Under the pieces are notes generated by a model. That model ran no database searches and had not been told where the DNA came from. It saw only the letters and a list, made by a program, of their open reading frames with translations. Below are positions 1 through 6,759 of a stretch of 7,698 nt of DNA, piece after piece. Position 1 is the first letter of the stretch. Every line of letters begins with the position of its first letter. The position numbers were made by a program, and so were the translations under genes. The stretch comes from Cyanobacteria bacterium UBA8156. Its GTDB lineage: Bacteria; Cyanobacteriota; Cyanobacteriia; Pseudanabaenales; Pseudanabaenaceae. The DNA lies in contig DMPD01000290.1 in the NCBI GenBank assembly GCA_003456125.1, positions 1 to 7,698 on the forward strand, written 5' to 3'.

Positions 1-69
1 CGCAAAGTGTCTCATTTTTATCTGAAACGACTATATGTGTTAAGGTGGCAGCCCAAACGCCGCCTCAAC
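1..69. other. Region downstream of the ABC transporter operon, no gene seen
   Basis: This short stretch follows the stop codon of the minus-strand ATPase gene. I see no open frame that continues into it and no convincing terminator: the only stem-like pair on the minus strand (GGCGGC and GCTGCC) has a mismatch and no T-run after it. The operon may continue beyond the left edge, so a fourth gene such as cynS or another accessory gene cannot be excluded. Confidence 0.4.
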
Positions 70-966
70 TCAAGCCTGCACTCGAGCCTCCTCAACCGCA
101 CGAGTCTCGCGGTAAAGGTGATCCTCCATCCGCTGCTTCAGCTCTAGGTAGAGGGGCAAAGATTCAATGGCTTCGCGCTTGCGCGGGCGAGGAAAAGGAA
201 CCATTAGCACCTCATCAATGCGGGCCGCCGGGCCGCGAGTCATCATCACAATTCGATCGGACAGCAGCAACGCTTCCTCAATACTATGGGTAATGGCAAT
301 CGCCGTCTTGCGCTGCTGTTCCCAAATGCGTTCAATCTCTTCTTGGAGGTAGCCCCGCGTCAAGGCATCCAAAGCGCCAAAAGGCTCATCCATCAGCAAA
401 ATTTGCGGGTCAATGGCCAAAGCACGGGCAATGCCAACCCGTTGCCGCATCCCCCCCGAAAGCTCGTGGGGATACTTCTTCTCCGCTCCCATCAACCCCA
501 CCAGATGAACGTATTCTCTGGCCCGCCGCCGCTGTTGCACCATTGGCATGTCCGGGTACACCGTTTCGATCGCAAAGCGGACATTGTCTTCCACCGTCAT
601 CCACGGCATCAGCGCATAGCTCTGAAATACCATGGCCCGATCCGGGCCCGGGCCCGTCACCAGCTTGCCATTGATCTCGACCGTACCACTGGAGGCCTTG
701 CTCAAACCCGCCAGGATGCTCAACAGCGTAGATTTACCGCAACCGGATGGCCCAATAATCGACACAAACGTGTTGCGTTCAATATCCAAACTGATGTCAT
801 CCAGCGCCACAAAGTCTGGCTTGACGCGACGAAACAGCTTGGCCGTCCAACTGCGATCGCCGGGGTAAATTTTGGTGATGTGGCGCAGAGAAACCTCGAT
901 ATCACAATGGGCAAAGGTCTCACCTTCTTGTTCGGTTTGAGAGGTCGAAGAAAAAGCATTGGTCAT
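70..966 (-). CDS. ABC transporter ATP-binding protein, NrtD/SsuB/TauB type
   Basis: This is the cytoplasmic ATPase subunit that powers the importer encoded by the two genes before it. All core motifs are present in the 298 residues: Walker A GPSGCGKST (72-80), Q-loop Gln115, signature LSGGMRQR (169-176), Walker B ILLMDEP (189-195), D-loop GALD (197-200) and switch His227. FQSYALMPWMTVEDNV after the Q-loop is typical of the nitrate/sulfonate/taurine ATPase family. The length fits a single-domain NrtD-type subunit. There is no C-terminal binding-protein domain, so this is not NrtC. Its ATG overlaps the permease stop as ATGA (963-966), which suggests translational coupling and fixes the start. 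About 22 N-terminal residues precede the usual domain start, and they are hydrophilic. As the only ATPase gene of the cluster in this window, it probably forms a homodimer. Family assignment is firm; the substrate is not determined by this subunit. Confidence 0.95.
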   Translation of the reverse strand: MTNAFSSTSQTEQEGETFAHCDIEVSLRHITKIYPGDRSWTAKLFRRVKPDFVALDDISLDIERNTFVSIIGPSGCGKSTLLSILAGLSKASSGTVEINGKLVTGPGPDRAMVFQSYALMPWMTVEDNVRFAIETVYPDMPMVQQRRRAREYVHLVGLMGAEKKYPHELSGGMRQRVGIARALAIDPQILLMDEPFGALDALTRGYLQEEIERIWEQQRKTAIAITHSIEEALLLSDRIVMMTRGPAARIDEVLMVPFPRPRKREAIESLPLYLELKQRMEDHLYRETRAVEEARVQA

Positions 967-1805
967 GATCCAGTTTGCCTACCAAACGAAACAAAACTTT
1001 GCAGGAGTCCGAAAGCACGGTCAAGCACAATTCCAACCAAGCCAATCGCGACGATTGCCGTGAGGATGCTGGTAATGCTGAGGTTGTTCCACTCATTCCA
1101 GACGAAATATCCTACCCCGGTTCCGCCCACCAAAATCTCAGCCGCCACAATCACCAGCCAAGAAATGCCGATACTGATGCGCAGTCCTGAGACAATGTAG
1201 GGAGCAGCCGCCGGTAGTATCACCTTGACAATGGTGCGCCATCGCGAAGCCCCCAGCATTCGAGCCACATCCAGGTAGTCTGAGTTCACATTGCTCACAC
1301 CAAACTTGGTATTCACCAAGGTTGGCCAAACGCTGGTAATCGCAATTACAAAGATCGCCGTCAGCTCAGAGTCTTTGAAGAGACCCAATCCCAAAGGCAA
1401 CCAGGCCAGCGGCGAAACCGGCTTCAACAACTGGATGTAGGGGTCAATGGCCTTGGACGCAACCGCTGAGAGCCCTACAGCAATGCCCAAAGGAATCGCC
1501 ACCAGAGAACCCATCGTAAACCCAATGGCTACCCGCCGTAGACTAGAGAGCAGGTGCCAGCCAATCCCCTTGTCGTTGGGGCCCGCATCGTAAAACGGGT
1601 CAGAAAACCAACCCCACAAATCGATCAAAGTCCGGCTGGCAGAAGGCATCAGCTTCGCAAACCAACCGGCTTGCGCCCCCAGTTCCCATAGCCCTAAAAA
1701 CAGCAACAGGGAGCCCAAAAACAGCACAAAAGCCTGTAGATCCTGATTGGGCAGCACCTTGGCCAGCCACTTGGTTGGATTGGTGAGACGACTTTTGGAT
1801 TTCAT
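963..1805 (-). CDS. ABC transporter permease, NrtB/SsuC type
   Basis: This is the inner-membrane channel subunit of the importer (BPD_transp_1 fold), expected to act as a homodimer. I start it at the ATG at 1805, giving 280 residues. The frame can be extended five codons to a TTG at 1820, but the ATG has a GAGA Shine-Dalgarno-like stretch 9 bases upstream and needs no rare start. Numbered from the TTG, membrane segments are visible at about 29-47, 96-123, 153-170, 205-232 and 247-275. The cytoplasmic EAA loop, DVARMLGASRWRTIVKVILP (184-203), is intact and is the contact site for the ATPase. The motif LLKPVSPLAWLPLGLGLF (131-148) is typical of the nitrate/sulfonate/bicarbonate permease family. 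It lies 47 bp after the binding-protein gene and overlaps the ATPase gene by 4 bp, so it is the middle gene of an A-B-D operon. Confidence 0.93.
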   Translation of the reverse strand: MKSKSRLTNPTKWLAKVLPNQDLQAFVLFLGSLLLFLGLWELGAQAGWFAKLMPSASRTLIDLWGWFSDPFYDAGPNDKGIGWHLLSSLRRVAIGFTMGSLVAIPLGIAVGLSAVASKAIDPYIQLLKPVSPLAWLPLGLGLFKDSELTAIFVIAITSVWPTLVNTKFGVSNVNSDYLDVARMLGASRWRTIVKVILPAAAPYIVSGLRISIGISWLVIVAAEILVGGTGVGYFVWNEWNNLSITSILTAIVAIGLVGIVLDRAFGLLQSFVSFGRQTGS

Positions 1806-1852
1806 CACGATAAATCTCAAAACAGTACAGGCAAGACAGCCAGATGCAGAAA

Positions 1853-3451
1853 TTACACCCCGAAATCTTTGATTTGCTGCTCCACGTAGGCACTCGCATT
1901 GGCCGGATCGAACTCATCAAACTTTAGTTTTTCCACCCGCAGGGCTTCCGAAGGCGAATTTTGACCCAGTTCTTTCGCCAGCTCTCGGGCCAGATCCGTG
2001 AGGAATACCCGTTTGCCAATAGCCGCATGGTCTGCTTTTTCCTTCGGTAGAAAATCCCAGCGCATCAACTGGGATGAAATCCAGTAGGAAAAGCTCTGCC
2101 AAGGATAGGGATCAAAGCCAATGCGATCCGGAACACTCCGCTGGTTCCCCAAACCGTCTTCAAACTCTCCGGTGAGTACGGCCGCTACCACTTCTTCCGG
2201 CTGATTGAGAAATTGTCTTTCTGAGATGGCCGTGGCAATTTCCTTGCGATTGGCAGGGTTGTTGGCATAGACGGTGCCATCAATAATCGCCTTGTTGACG
2301 GCGCGGAAGGTGTTGGGGTGGGCCTCAATCCATTGGTCACTGGCGGCAAAAGCACAGCAGGGATGACCCGGCCACAGATCTTTGGTCAGCAGGTGAATGA
2401 AACCAGCTTTCTCAAACACAGCTCGCTGATTGAAGGGATCGGGCATGAGCATGGCATCCATGTCCCCCACCGAGAGCCGGGCGACACTGTCGGGTGGCGG
2501 TACCGGAATGATTTTTACATCTTGATTGGGATTCAGCCCCCCCGCCGCCAGGTAGTAGCGTATCAGTAAATTGTGCATCGAGTAGGGGAAGGGCACACCA
2601 ATCGTAAAACCTTTGAAATCCGCAGCTTCCTTCACCTTGTCCTTGTACTTCATCGCCACCGTGATGGCTTGCCCGTTGATGTTCTCAATGCTGGCCAACT
2701 TCACCCCAAAAGTGGCAGAACCCAGCCCCAAGGTCATGGCGATGGGCATCGGGGCCAACATGTGATACGCATCCAGCTCACCGGCGATCGCCGAGTCGCG
2801 GATCGCTGCCCAACTGGGCATTTTCACGACCTGAACATTCAGACCGTGGCGCTTGTAGAAGCCCAAGGGCTCCGACATGACGATCGGGGTAGCGCAAGTG
2901 ATGGGAATAAAGCCGATTTTCAGATCGGTTTTTTCCAAGTTGGCGGGGGGAGGAGCGGTTGCCGTCGGTGCATTCTCGGCGGGAGGGGCAGTCGTTTCGT
3001 CGGCTTGCTGACCACAACTAGCCAGGCTGACCAGCGCCGCGCCAATAGCCATGTTGCGGAGAAATTCGCGACGGGTAGCCCCTTGCACCCGGGTGGTTTC
3101 CGCGAAAAACTCGTTGGACTGGGGGCCAAAAGCGGCGGCGAAAGCATTTTCCAAGCCACCGGCGGCGCTAGCCAGTTCTCGGGCTAAGGTTTCTCGCTCT
3201 GGGTTGCCACGGCCCGCCATGCGAAAGAACAGCTCTTTGCGCAGCTCCGTCATCGAAAGAACATGGGCCAAAGAAGCCGCTTCAGAGCGGTAGAAACCCA
3301 TCCGCCATAGGTCTTCTATGGCCACCAAAGGATCCGATGGCATTCCCGCCAGGGCTGATTCAGTACCATGAAACTTGCCACAAGTCCAACACGGAGATAG
3401 GGGCGCATTCTCCCCCGCTGCGCCCTGTGAGATGGTCTCAGCCCACACCAT
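1853..3451 (-). CDS. NrtA/CmpA/CynA-like substrate-binding lipoprotein with long N-terminal extension
   Basis: This is the solute receptor of the importer. Residues 174-530 form a NrtA/CmpA-type binding protein: LKIGFIPITCATPIVMSE, then PSWAAIRDS, AYHMLAPMPIAMT, NINGQAITVAMKY, HNLLIRYYLAAGG, VPPPDSVARL and RWDFLPK. These line up with the NrtA family by eye. Trp214, Gln261, His293 and the VPPP turn (317-320) match NrtA ligand-pocket positions as I recall them, but the NrtA Lys (HPEKAF) is Cys366 here (HPCCAF). A twin-arginine motif TRREFLR (126-132), a hydrophobic stretch and a lipobox LASC (143-146) predict Tat export and lipid attachment at Cys146, followed by a Pro/Ala/Thr linker. The total of 532 residues is longer than the roughly 440-450 of NrtA because of 126 residues before the signal. 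The ATG at 3451 has GGGGAG 8 bases upstream, which supports the long form. The substrate is uncertain: nitrate, nitrite, cyanate or another small compound. Confidence 0.9.
   Translation of the reverse strand: MVWAETISQGAAGENAPLSPCWTCGKFHGTESALAGMPSDPLVAIEDLWRMGFYRSEAASLAHVLSMTELRKELFFRMAGRGNPERETLARELASAAGGLENAFAAAFGPQSNEFFAETTRVQGATRREFLRNMAIGAALVSLASCGQQADETTAPPAENAPTATAPPPANLEKTDLKIGFIPITCATPIVMSEPLGFYKRHGLNVQVVKMPSWAAIRDSAIAGELDAYHMLAPMPIAMTLGLGSATFGVKLASIENINGQAITVAMKYKDKVKEAADFKGFTIGVPFPYSMHNLLIRYYLAAGGLNPNQDVKIIPVPPPDSVARLSVGDMDAMLMPDPFNQRAVFEKAGFIHLLTKDLWPGHPCCAFAASDQWIEAHPNTFRAVNKAIIDGTVYANNPANRKEIATAISERQFLNQPEEVVAAVLTGEFEDGLGNQRSVPDRIGFDPYPWQSFSYWISSQLMRWDFLPKEKADHAAIGKRVFLTDLARELAKELGQNSPSEALRVEKLKFDEFDPANASAYVEQQIKDFGV
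3014..3076 (-). other. Internal Tat/lipoprotein signal sequence of the binding protein
   Basis: Residues 126-146 of the binding protein read TRREFLR, then a short hydrophobic segment (MAIGAALVSLAS) and the lipobox cysteine. This fits the Tat consensus S/T-R-R-x-F-L-K closely and a type II signal peptidase site (LAS before Cys146). It is odd only in its position, more than 120 residues from the start codon. Confidence 0.75.
3074..3451 (-). other. Unrecognised 126-residue N-terminal module of the binding protein
   Basis: This is the part of the binding-protein frame ahead of the Tat motif. It has no signal peptide of its own. Residues 21-28 read CWTCGKFH, giving a CxxC-x3-H arrangement. The rest (40-120) is rich in Ala, Leu, Glu and Arg and looks helical, for example DLWRMGFYRSEAASLAHVL and ERETLARELASAAGGLENAF. 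I recognise no family. If the lipobox is cleaved after export, this piece would be released or degraded. If the protein is not processed, it would stay on the cytoplasmic side. Alternative starts at Met67 or Met78 would shorten it but lack the good ribosome-binding site of Met1. Confidence 0.55.
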
Positions 3452-3458
3452 ACCTACC

Positions 3459-3480
3459 GCTCCCCTGCGTACTGGGGAGC
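3459..3480 (-). promoter_or_regulatory. Perfect inverted repeat covering the ribosome-binding site and predicted transcription start
   Basis: On the minus strand, GCTCCCC and GGGGAGC form a perfect 7-bp, GC-rich stem with an 8-base loop (AGTACGCA). The 3' arm contains the Shine-Dalgarno GGGGAG. In an mRNA that includes both arms, the ribosome-binding site would be hidden. The predicted NtcA-dependent start near 3474 falls at the end of the 5' arm, so that transcript would lack the masking arm. Alternatively, the repeat is a DNA operator lying over the transcription start. No T-run follows it, so a terminator is unlikely. Confidence 0.5.
3460..3465 (-). promoter_or_regulatory. Shine-Dalgarno site for the binding-protein gene
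   Basis: The minus strand reads GGGGAG, 8 bases before the ATG at 3451. It is the best ribosome-binding site found upstream of any start in this window and is the main evidence that the long N-terminal form is translated. The same bases form one arm of the hairpin at 3459-3480. Confidence 0.7.
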
Positions 3481-3486
3481 ATTAGA
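3481..3486 (-). promoter_or_regulatory. -10 box of the NtcA-type promoter
   Basis: The minus strand reads TCTAAT, five of six matches to TATAAT. It begins 22 bases after the TAC half of the NtcA site, within the usual 20-24 base window. The predicted transcription start is about 3474, which places the NtcA site centre at -41.5 and leaves a leader of roughly 20 bases before the ATG at 3451. Confidence 0.7.
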
Positions 3487-3507
3487 ACACCGCGGGACGG
3501 AGTGATT

Positions 3508-3523
3508 TGTATCCAGAACTACA
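3508..3523 (-). promoter_or_regulatory. NtcA binding site (TGTA-N8-TACA)
   Basis: The plus strand reads TTGTATCCAGAACTACAA at 3507-3524, which contains a perfect TGTA-N8-TACA palindrome extended by one further matched pair. This is the consensus of NtcA, the CRP-family global nitrogen regulator of cyanobacteria, which activates under 2-oxoglutarate excess. It replaces a -35 box: no TTGACA-like element is needed at the matching distance from TCTAAT. It faces the ABC transporter operon and implies induction when ammonium is scarce. Both site and spacing match the class II activated-promoter layout. Confidence 0.85.
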
Positions 3524-3534
3524 AGGAGAGAACT

Positions 3535-3558
3535 TGACGTGAACGTCAGAACGACGTT
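3535..3558. promoter_or_regulatory. Overlapping inverted repeats with three ACGT cores
   Basis: Just upstream of the NtcA site lie TGACGT-GA-ACGTCA (3535-3548) and AACGTC-N5-GACGTT (3542-3547 with 3553-3558). They share the middle half-site, so ACGT cores start at 3537, 3543 and 3554. Relative to the predicted start at 3474 they lie at about -61 to -84, a position used by co-activators of NtcA-dependent promoters. The right end overlaps the stop codon of the SagB-like gene. A weak terminator hairpin is possible, but the stem is only 6 bp and no clear T-run follows. Confidence 0.35.
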
Positions 3559-5074
3559 AACGAGGTTGGCCTACCACAGTGATGTACAGTACGGCTTCCG
3601 TGGCGGGAATGCCCAACACTTCATTCACGGCATCATCAAAAAAGCCGGCAATGCCGCTGACTCCTAGCCCCAACCGAATGGCCGCTAGGTTCAAGCGTTG
3701 TCCCAAATGCCCCGCATCCAGGTGCAAGTAGCGATAGGCCCGTTCCCCCCAGTGGGCGATCGCCGCTTCCAGGTTGGCGGTGTGAAAAATCACCACCGCG
3801 GCATCCCGGCCCAATTCTTGGCCTAAACACAGAAAGTGCAATTCCTGCTCAAACCCACTGAACCGAATTTGGCGCAATTCATTGGCCTGCGGGGCGTAAT
3901 AGTAACAACCCTGCTCCAAGCCGGTGACCCGGGTGACGGCCAGAAAGGTTGACACCGATTCCCGGGCAAAAAAGTCGGGGTGGGGATTCAACCCCGCCTC
4001 GCCGTAGGATTCGGGCTGGTAGGTAAAATGCAGCAGCGCCTGGAGTTCGCTCAAATCCATCGCTTCACTGCGGAAAGCCCGCGTCGATCGCCGCCGCAAC
4101 AACGTGCTTTCCAGTTCCTGACCGTGGGGACCCCAATCCAGCGGTGCCGTGGCCATGGGCACCCGCTGGCAAAACGGAAAATTGTATTTGTCGGCTGCCG
4201 GCGGCAGGACAACCTCGGCATCCCACCGGGGGGGATGGTCCAAGCAACTGGCGTGATGCAAGTAGGTCAGCAGGTGGCCTTCGGCCAAACGGGGATAGGA
4301 TGCCACGCCAAGAGAAGGCCAGGCGGTAGGATAGCCCGCCACGGTTTGGGGTGGGTTGGTCTGCCGATCCAAAAGGGCGATCGCCACCAGCGCGGCTTCT
4401 TCTTCGCCGTCTACAAACAACACTTCATTGAGGGCTTTATCGGCAAACCCCGCCCAGTGGCACGTCCGAAAATCGCTCAGGGTTGCGGCCAAATCCAGAT
4501 TCCCCAACAAATGTCCGGTATCCAGACCCACCCGCCGGTACGCCCGGTCTTGGTAGCGCCAGGCCGATCGCTCGAAGACGGCCGTCACCACGATCGCCAC
4601 CCGCGTTACCCGCAGCGCCGGATGCTCGCCGCAGGCCGCCAACAACCTGGGCCAGGGGTCCCCCGACCAGTAATGCACCAAACTGTGGGTGCGGGGCTGA
4701 TAACCAAACAAGCCTGGCCGCAACACCGGCGTTCCCGCCGACACCAGGTAAATTTCCGCCGGATAGAGCCCCCCCGCCGACGGCGCTGCCCGCAAAAACA
4801 CCGGCTCCCCTTCCCAGGAATCAACCCGGGCCGTCAACCCGTAGCTGCAATACAAAAATTTCGACAGCCGGGCCCACTGCTGGGCGATCGCCCCTTCGGT
4901 CACCACATCCACGGCTTCCCGTAGATAGGGCTTCAGATCGATCGTTTCCCCCGTCCGAAACTCCTTGAACGACGGTGGCTTTCGGCTCCAGTCGAGGGGT
5001 TTGGCTTTTGCTTCCAGCGTGTCCGGATCGTACTTCGTGCGATCGTGGAAGTACTGGGCCAAGGACATGGCCAT
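3557..5074 (-). CDS. SagB/ThcOx-type nitroreductase-family dehydrogenase, tandem-domain
   Basis: This is a predicted cytoplasmic, FMN-dependent oxidoreductase of the nitroreductase superfamily, in the branch named after the azoline oxidases SagB and ThcOx. Its 505 residues contain two related halves. Half 1 carries APSAGGLYPAEIYLV (97-111), LDTGHLLGNLDLAA (184-197) and NEVLFVDG (216-223). Half 2 carries RRRSTRAF (327-334), LDAGHLGQRLNLAA (452-465) and NEVLGIP (484-490). The shared LDxGHLxxxLxLAA and NEVL blocks show the internal duplication. RRSxR typically contacts the FMN phosphate and is seen only in half 2, while PSAGGLYP is seen only in half 1. The ATG at 5074 follows the leuA stop after one base (TGAGATG). 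A second ATG two codons later, with GAG upstream, is also possible. No RiPP precursor, cyclodehydratase or protease gene is nearby, so peptide azoline oxidation is not supported here. The substrate is unknown. Confidence 0.85.
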   Translation of the reverse strand: MAMSLAQYFHDRTKYDPDTLEAKAKPLDWSRKPPSFKEFRTGETIDLKPYLREAVDVVTEGAIAQQWARLSKFLYCSYGLTARVDSWEGEPVFLRAAPSAGGLYPAEIYLVSAGTPVLRPGLFGYQPRTHSLVHYWSGDPWPRLLAACGEHPALRVTRVAIVVTAVFERSAWRYQDRAYRRVGLDTGHLLGNLDLAATLSDFRTCHWAGFADKALNEVLFVDGEEEAALVAIALLDRQTNPPQTVAGYPTAWPSLGVASYPRLAEGHLLTYLHHASCLDHPPRWDAEVVLPPAADKYNFPFCQRVPMATAPLDWGPHGQELESTLLRRRSTRAFRSEAMDLSELQALLHFTYQPESYGEAGLNPHPDFFARESVSTFLAVTRVTGLEQGCYYYAPQANELRQIRFSGFEQELHFLCLGQELGRDAAVVIFHTANLEAAIAHWGERAYRYLHLDAGHLGQRLNLAAIRLGLGVSGIAGFFDDAVNEVLGIPATEAVLYITVVGQPR

Positions 5075-5075
5075 C

Positions 5076-6722
5076 TCAAGCCACCGACTGGGCCTTCACC
5101 CGGTTGGGAGTATTGGTCAGGGAGTAATGCAAACGGTTGAGGGCATCCACATAGGCCTGGGCCGAAGACACAATCACATCCGTACTGGCAGCATGGCCCG
5201 AAAACACCCCCGTCTCGTGCCGCAGCCGTACCGTCACCTCACCCAACGCATCAATCCCCGCCGTCACCGACTGCACCGCGTATTCCAACAACTCATTGGG
5301 CAAGCCAATGGCTTTATCCAGGGCCTTGTAAGCAGCATCGACCGGGCCGGTACCAATGGCCACCTCGGTGACTTCGCGACCATCCGGCAGACGCACCATC
5401 ACCGTTGCCGTCGGAATCTCACTGCTGCCGCAACTCACCTGCACCCGCTCCAATTTGTAGGCTTCGGGCACATAGCGGATTTCATCCCCCACGATCGCGG
5501 CCAAATCCAGATCGGTGATTTCTTTTTTCTTATCGGCGATTTCTTTGAACCGGATAAAGGCTTGATTCAGTTCCTGCTCGCTGAGATCGTAGCCCAATTC
5601 CCGCAACCGGGTACCAAAAGCATTGCGCCCCGATAGCTTGCCCAACACAATTTGGTTGTCCGTAAGGCCAATGGAGCGGGCATCCATGATCTCATAGGTG
5701 AGGCGATTTTTGAGCACCCCGTCTTGGTGAATTCCCGACTCATGGGCAAAGGCGTTGGCCCCGACGATCGCCTTGTTGGGGGGCACCAGCATTCCCGTGA
5801 GGTTCGAGACCAATCGGGAAGTACGGTAAATTTCTTGAGTGTGAATGTGGCAAAGGGGTTCGGTGGCGTCGGCCGGCCGCCCGAAATAGGGATTGAAGTA
5901 GCTGCGGCGCACATGCAACGCCATCACCAACTCTTCCAACGCTGCGTTGCCCGCCCGTTCCCCAATGCCGTTGATCGTGCATTCCAACTGGCGCGCTCCG
6001 TTCTTCACACACTCCAGAAAGTTGGCGACCCCCACCCCCAAATCATCGTGGCCGTGGATCGAAATCACCGCCTGCTCAATGTTGGGCACGTTCTCGCGAA
6101 TGCCCCGAATCAGGGCCCCAAACTCTTCGGGCATGATGTAGCCCACCGTATCCGGAATGTTGATGGTGGTGGCTCCCGCCGCAATCACCGCCGTGAGAAC
6201 CTGGTACAAAAACTCTGGATCGGAACGGGTGGCATCCTCCGGCGAAAACTCCACATCGGCACAGCGCCCCGCCAGCTTTTCCTTGGCGTAGGCCACCATG
6301 GCTGGGGCGATCGCCAAGACCTCTTGCCGGGTTTTGCGCAACTTGTGTTGGAGGTGAATATCGGAGGTGGCCAAAAAGGTGTGGATGCGGGCCCGGGCCG
6401 CCGGGGCCAGGGCTTCGGCGGCCGCATCGATGTCTTGCTTGGTGGCCCGGGCCAGACCGCAAATTACCGGGCCGGTTTCGGTGCCCACCACCCGCGCAAT
6501 TTGCTGTACCGCCTGAAAATCTCCCGGGCTGGCGAAGGGAAATCCCGCTTCGATAATGTCTACCCCCAGCCGGGCCAGTTGCTGGGCGATCGCCAATTTC
6601 TCTTCGGCGGTGAGGGTAGCCCCCGGCGACTGTTCGCCATCCCGCAGGGTCGTATCGAAAAACAAGACGCGATCGGGGGCGACGGGAAAGGGGCAGTTGC
6701 GGTAAGCTGAATCGGCGGCCAT
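5076..6722 (-). CDS. leuA: 2-isopropylmalate synthase
   Basis: LeuA catalyses the first committed step of leucine synthesis: acetyl-CoA plus 2-oxoisovalerate gives 2-isopropylmalate and CoA, in the cytoplasm. Numbered from an upstream ATG at 6761, the metal- and substrate-binding motif [12 protein letters not shown] is at 36-47, the metal ligands IHGHDD at 235-240, the [14 protein letters not shown] motif at 264-277 and HESGIHQDG at 340-348. The C-terminal LeuA regulatory domain, which normally binds leucine for feedback inhibition, is complete (about 430-550; [12 protein letters not shown] and [12 protein letters not shown]). I prefer Met14 (6722), giving 548 residues, because the 13 extra residues do not look conserved and the longer start would overlap the divergent gene. 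Neither start has a strong Shine-Dalgarno. The gene ends one base before the SagB-like gene, implying a two-gene operon. Confidence 0.95.
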   Translation of the reverse strand: MAADSAYRNCPFPVAPDRVLFFDTTLRDGEQSPGATLTAEEKLAIAQQLARLGVDIIEAGFPFASPGDFQAVQQIARVVGTETGPVICGLARATKQDIDAAAEALAPAARARIHTFLATSDIHLQHKLRKTRQEVLAIAPAMVAYAKEKLAGRCADVEFSPEDATRSDPEFLYQVLTAVIAAGATTINIPDTVGYIMPEEFGALIRGIRENVPNIEQAVISIHGHDDLGVGVANFLECVKNGARQLECTINGIGERAGNAALEELVMALHVRRSYFNPYFGRPADATEPLCHIHTQEIYRTSRLVSNLTGMLVPPNKAIVGANAFAHESGIHQDGVLKNRLTYEIMDARSIGLTDNQIVLGKLSGRNAFGTRLRELGYDLSEQELNQAFIRFKEIADKKKEITDLDLAAIVGDEIRYVPEAYKLERVQVSCGSSEIPTATVMVRLPDGREVTEVAIGTGPVDAAYKALDKAIGLPNELLEYAVQSVTAGIDALGEVTVRLRHETGVFSGHAASTDVIVSSAQAYVDALNRLHYSLTNTPNRVKAQSVA

Positions 6723-6759
6723 AGGTGTTGTTGCAAACCCGTATTGTGTAGTGTAGCGC
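6723..6759. promoter_or_regulatory. Very short divergent intergenic region between leuA and the plus-strand gene
   Basis: Only 37 bp separate the preferred leuA start (6722, minus) and the plus-strand ATG (6760). It holds a GTGTAGTGTAG direct repeat. TACACT on the minus strand (6755-6750) could be a leuA -10 box with a leader of about 20 bases. TAGTGT on the plus strand (6749-6754) could serve the other direction and would give a nearly leaderless mRNA. No matching -35 boxes or good ribosome-binding sites are visible, so these are weak candidates. At least one promoter must extend into the opposite coding region. Confidence 0.3.

Noticed and set aside
286..1200. Long plus-strand open frame of 304 codons
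   Set aside because: It lies antisense to the ATPase and permease genes, whose motifs are intact. The peptide has no recognisable motif and its composition is that of a shadow frame.
3337..3537. Small plus-strand frame over the importer promoter
   Set aside because: It overlaps the start of the binding-protein gene and the NtcA promoter on the other strand. The AAGGAG near 3524 has no sensible frame behind it.
3452..3556. Riboswitch in the importer leader
   Set aside because: The predicted leader is only about 20 bases and the gap holds protein-binding sites and one simple hairpin. No multi-helix conserved fold is visible.
3535..3558. Rho-independent terminator after the SagB-like gene
   Set aside because: The stem is only 6 bp, the arms compete with each other, and no T-run follows on the minus strand. 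A role as a protein-binding site seems at least as likely.
3980..4924. Plus-strand open frame of 314 codons
   Set aside because: It is antisense to the SagB-like gene, rich in Arg, Pro, Gly and His as expected for a shadow of GC-rich coding DNA.
3557..5074. RiPP (cyanobactin or streptolysin-like) biosynthesis cluster
   Set aside because: Only the oxidase-like gene is present. No precursor peptide, YcaO/cyclodehydratase, protease or dedicated exporter is seen in the window.
5652..6710. Plus-strand open frame of 352 codons
   Set aside because: It is antisense to the fully conserved leuA and has no independent support.
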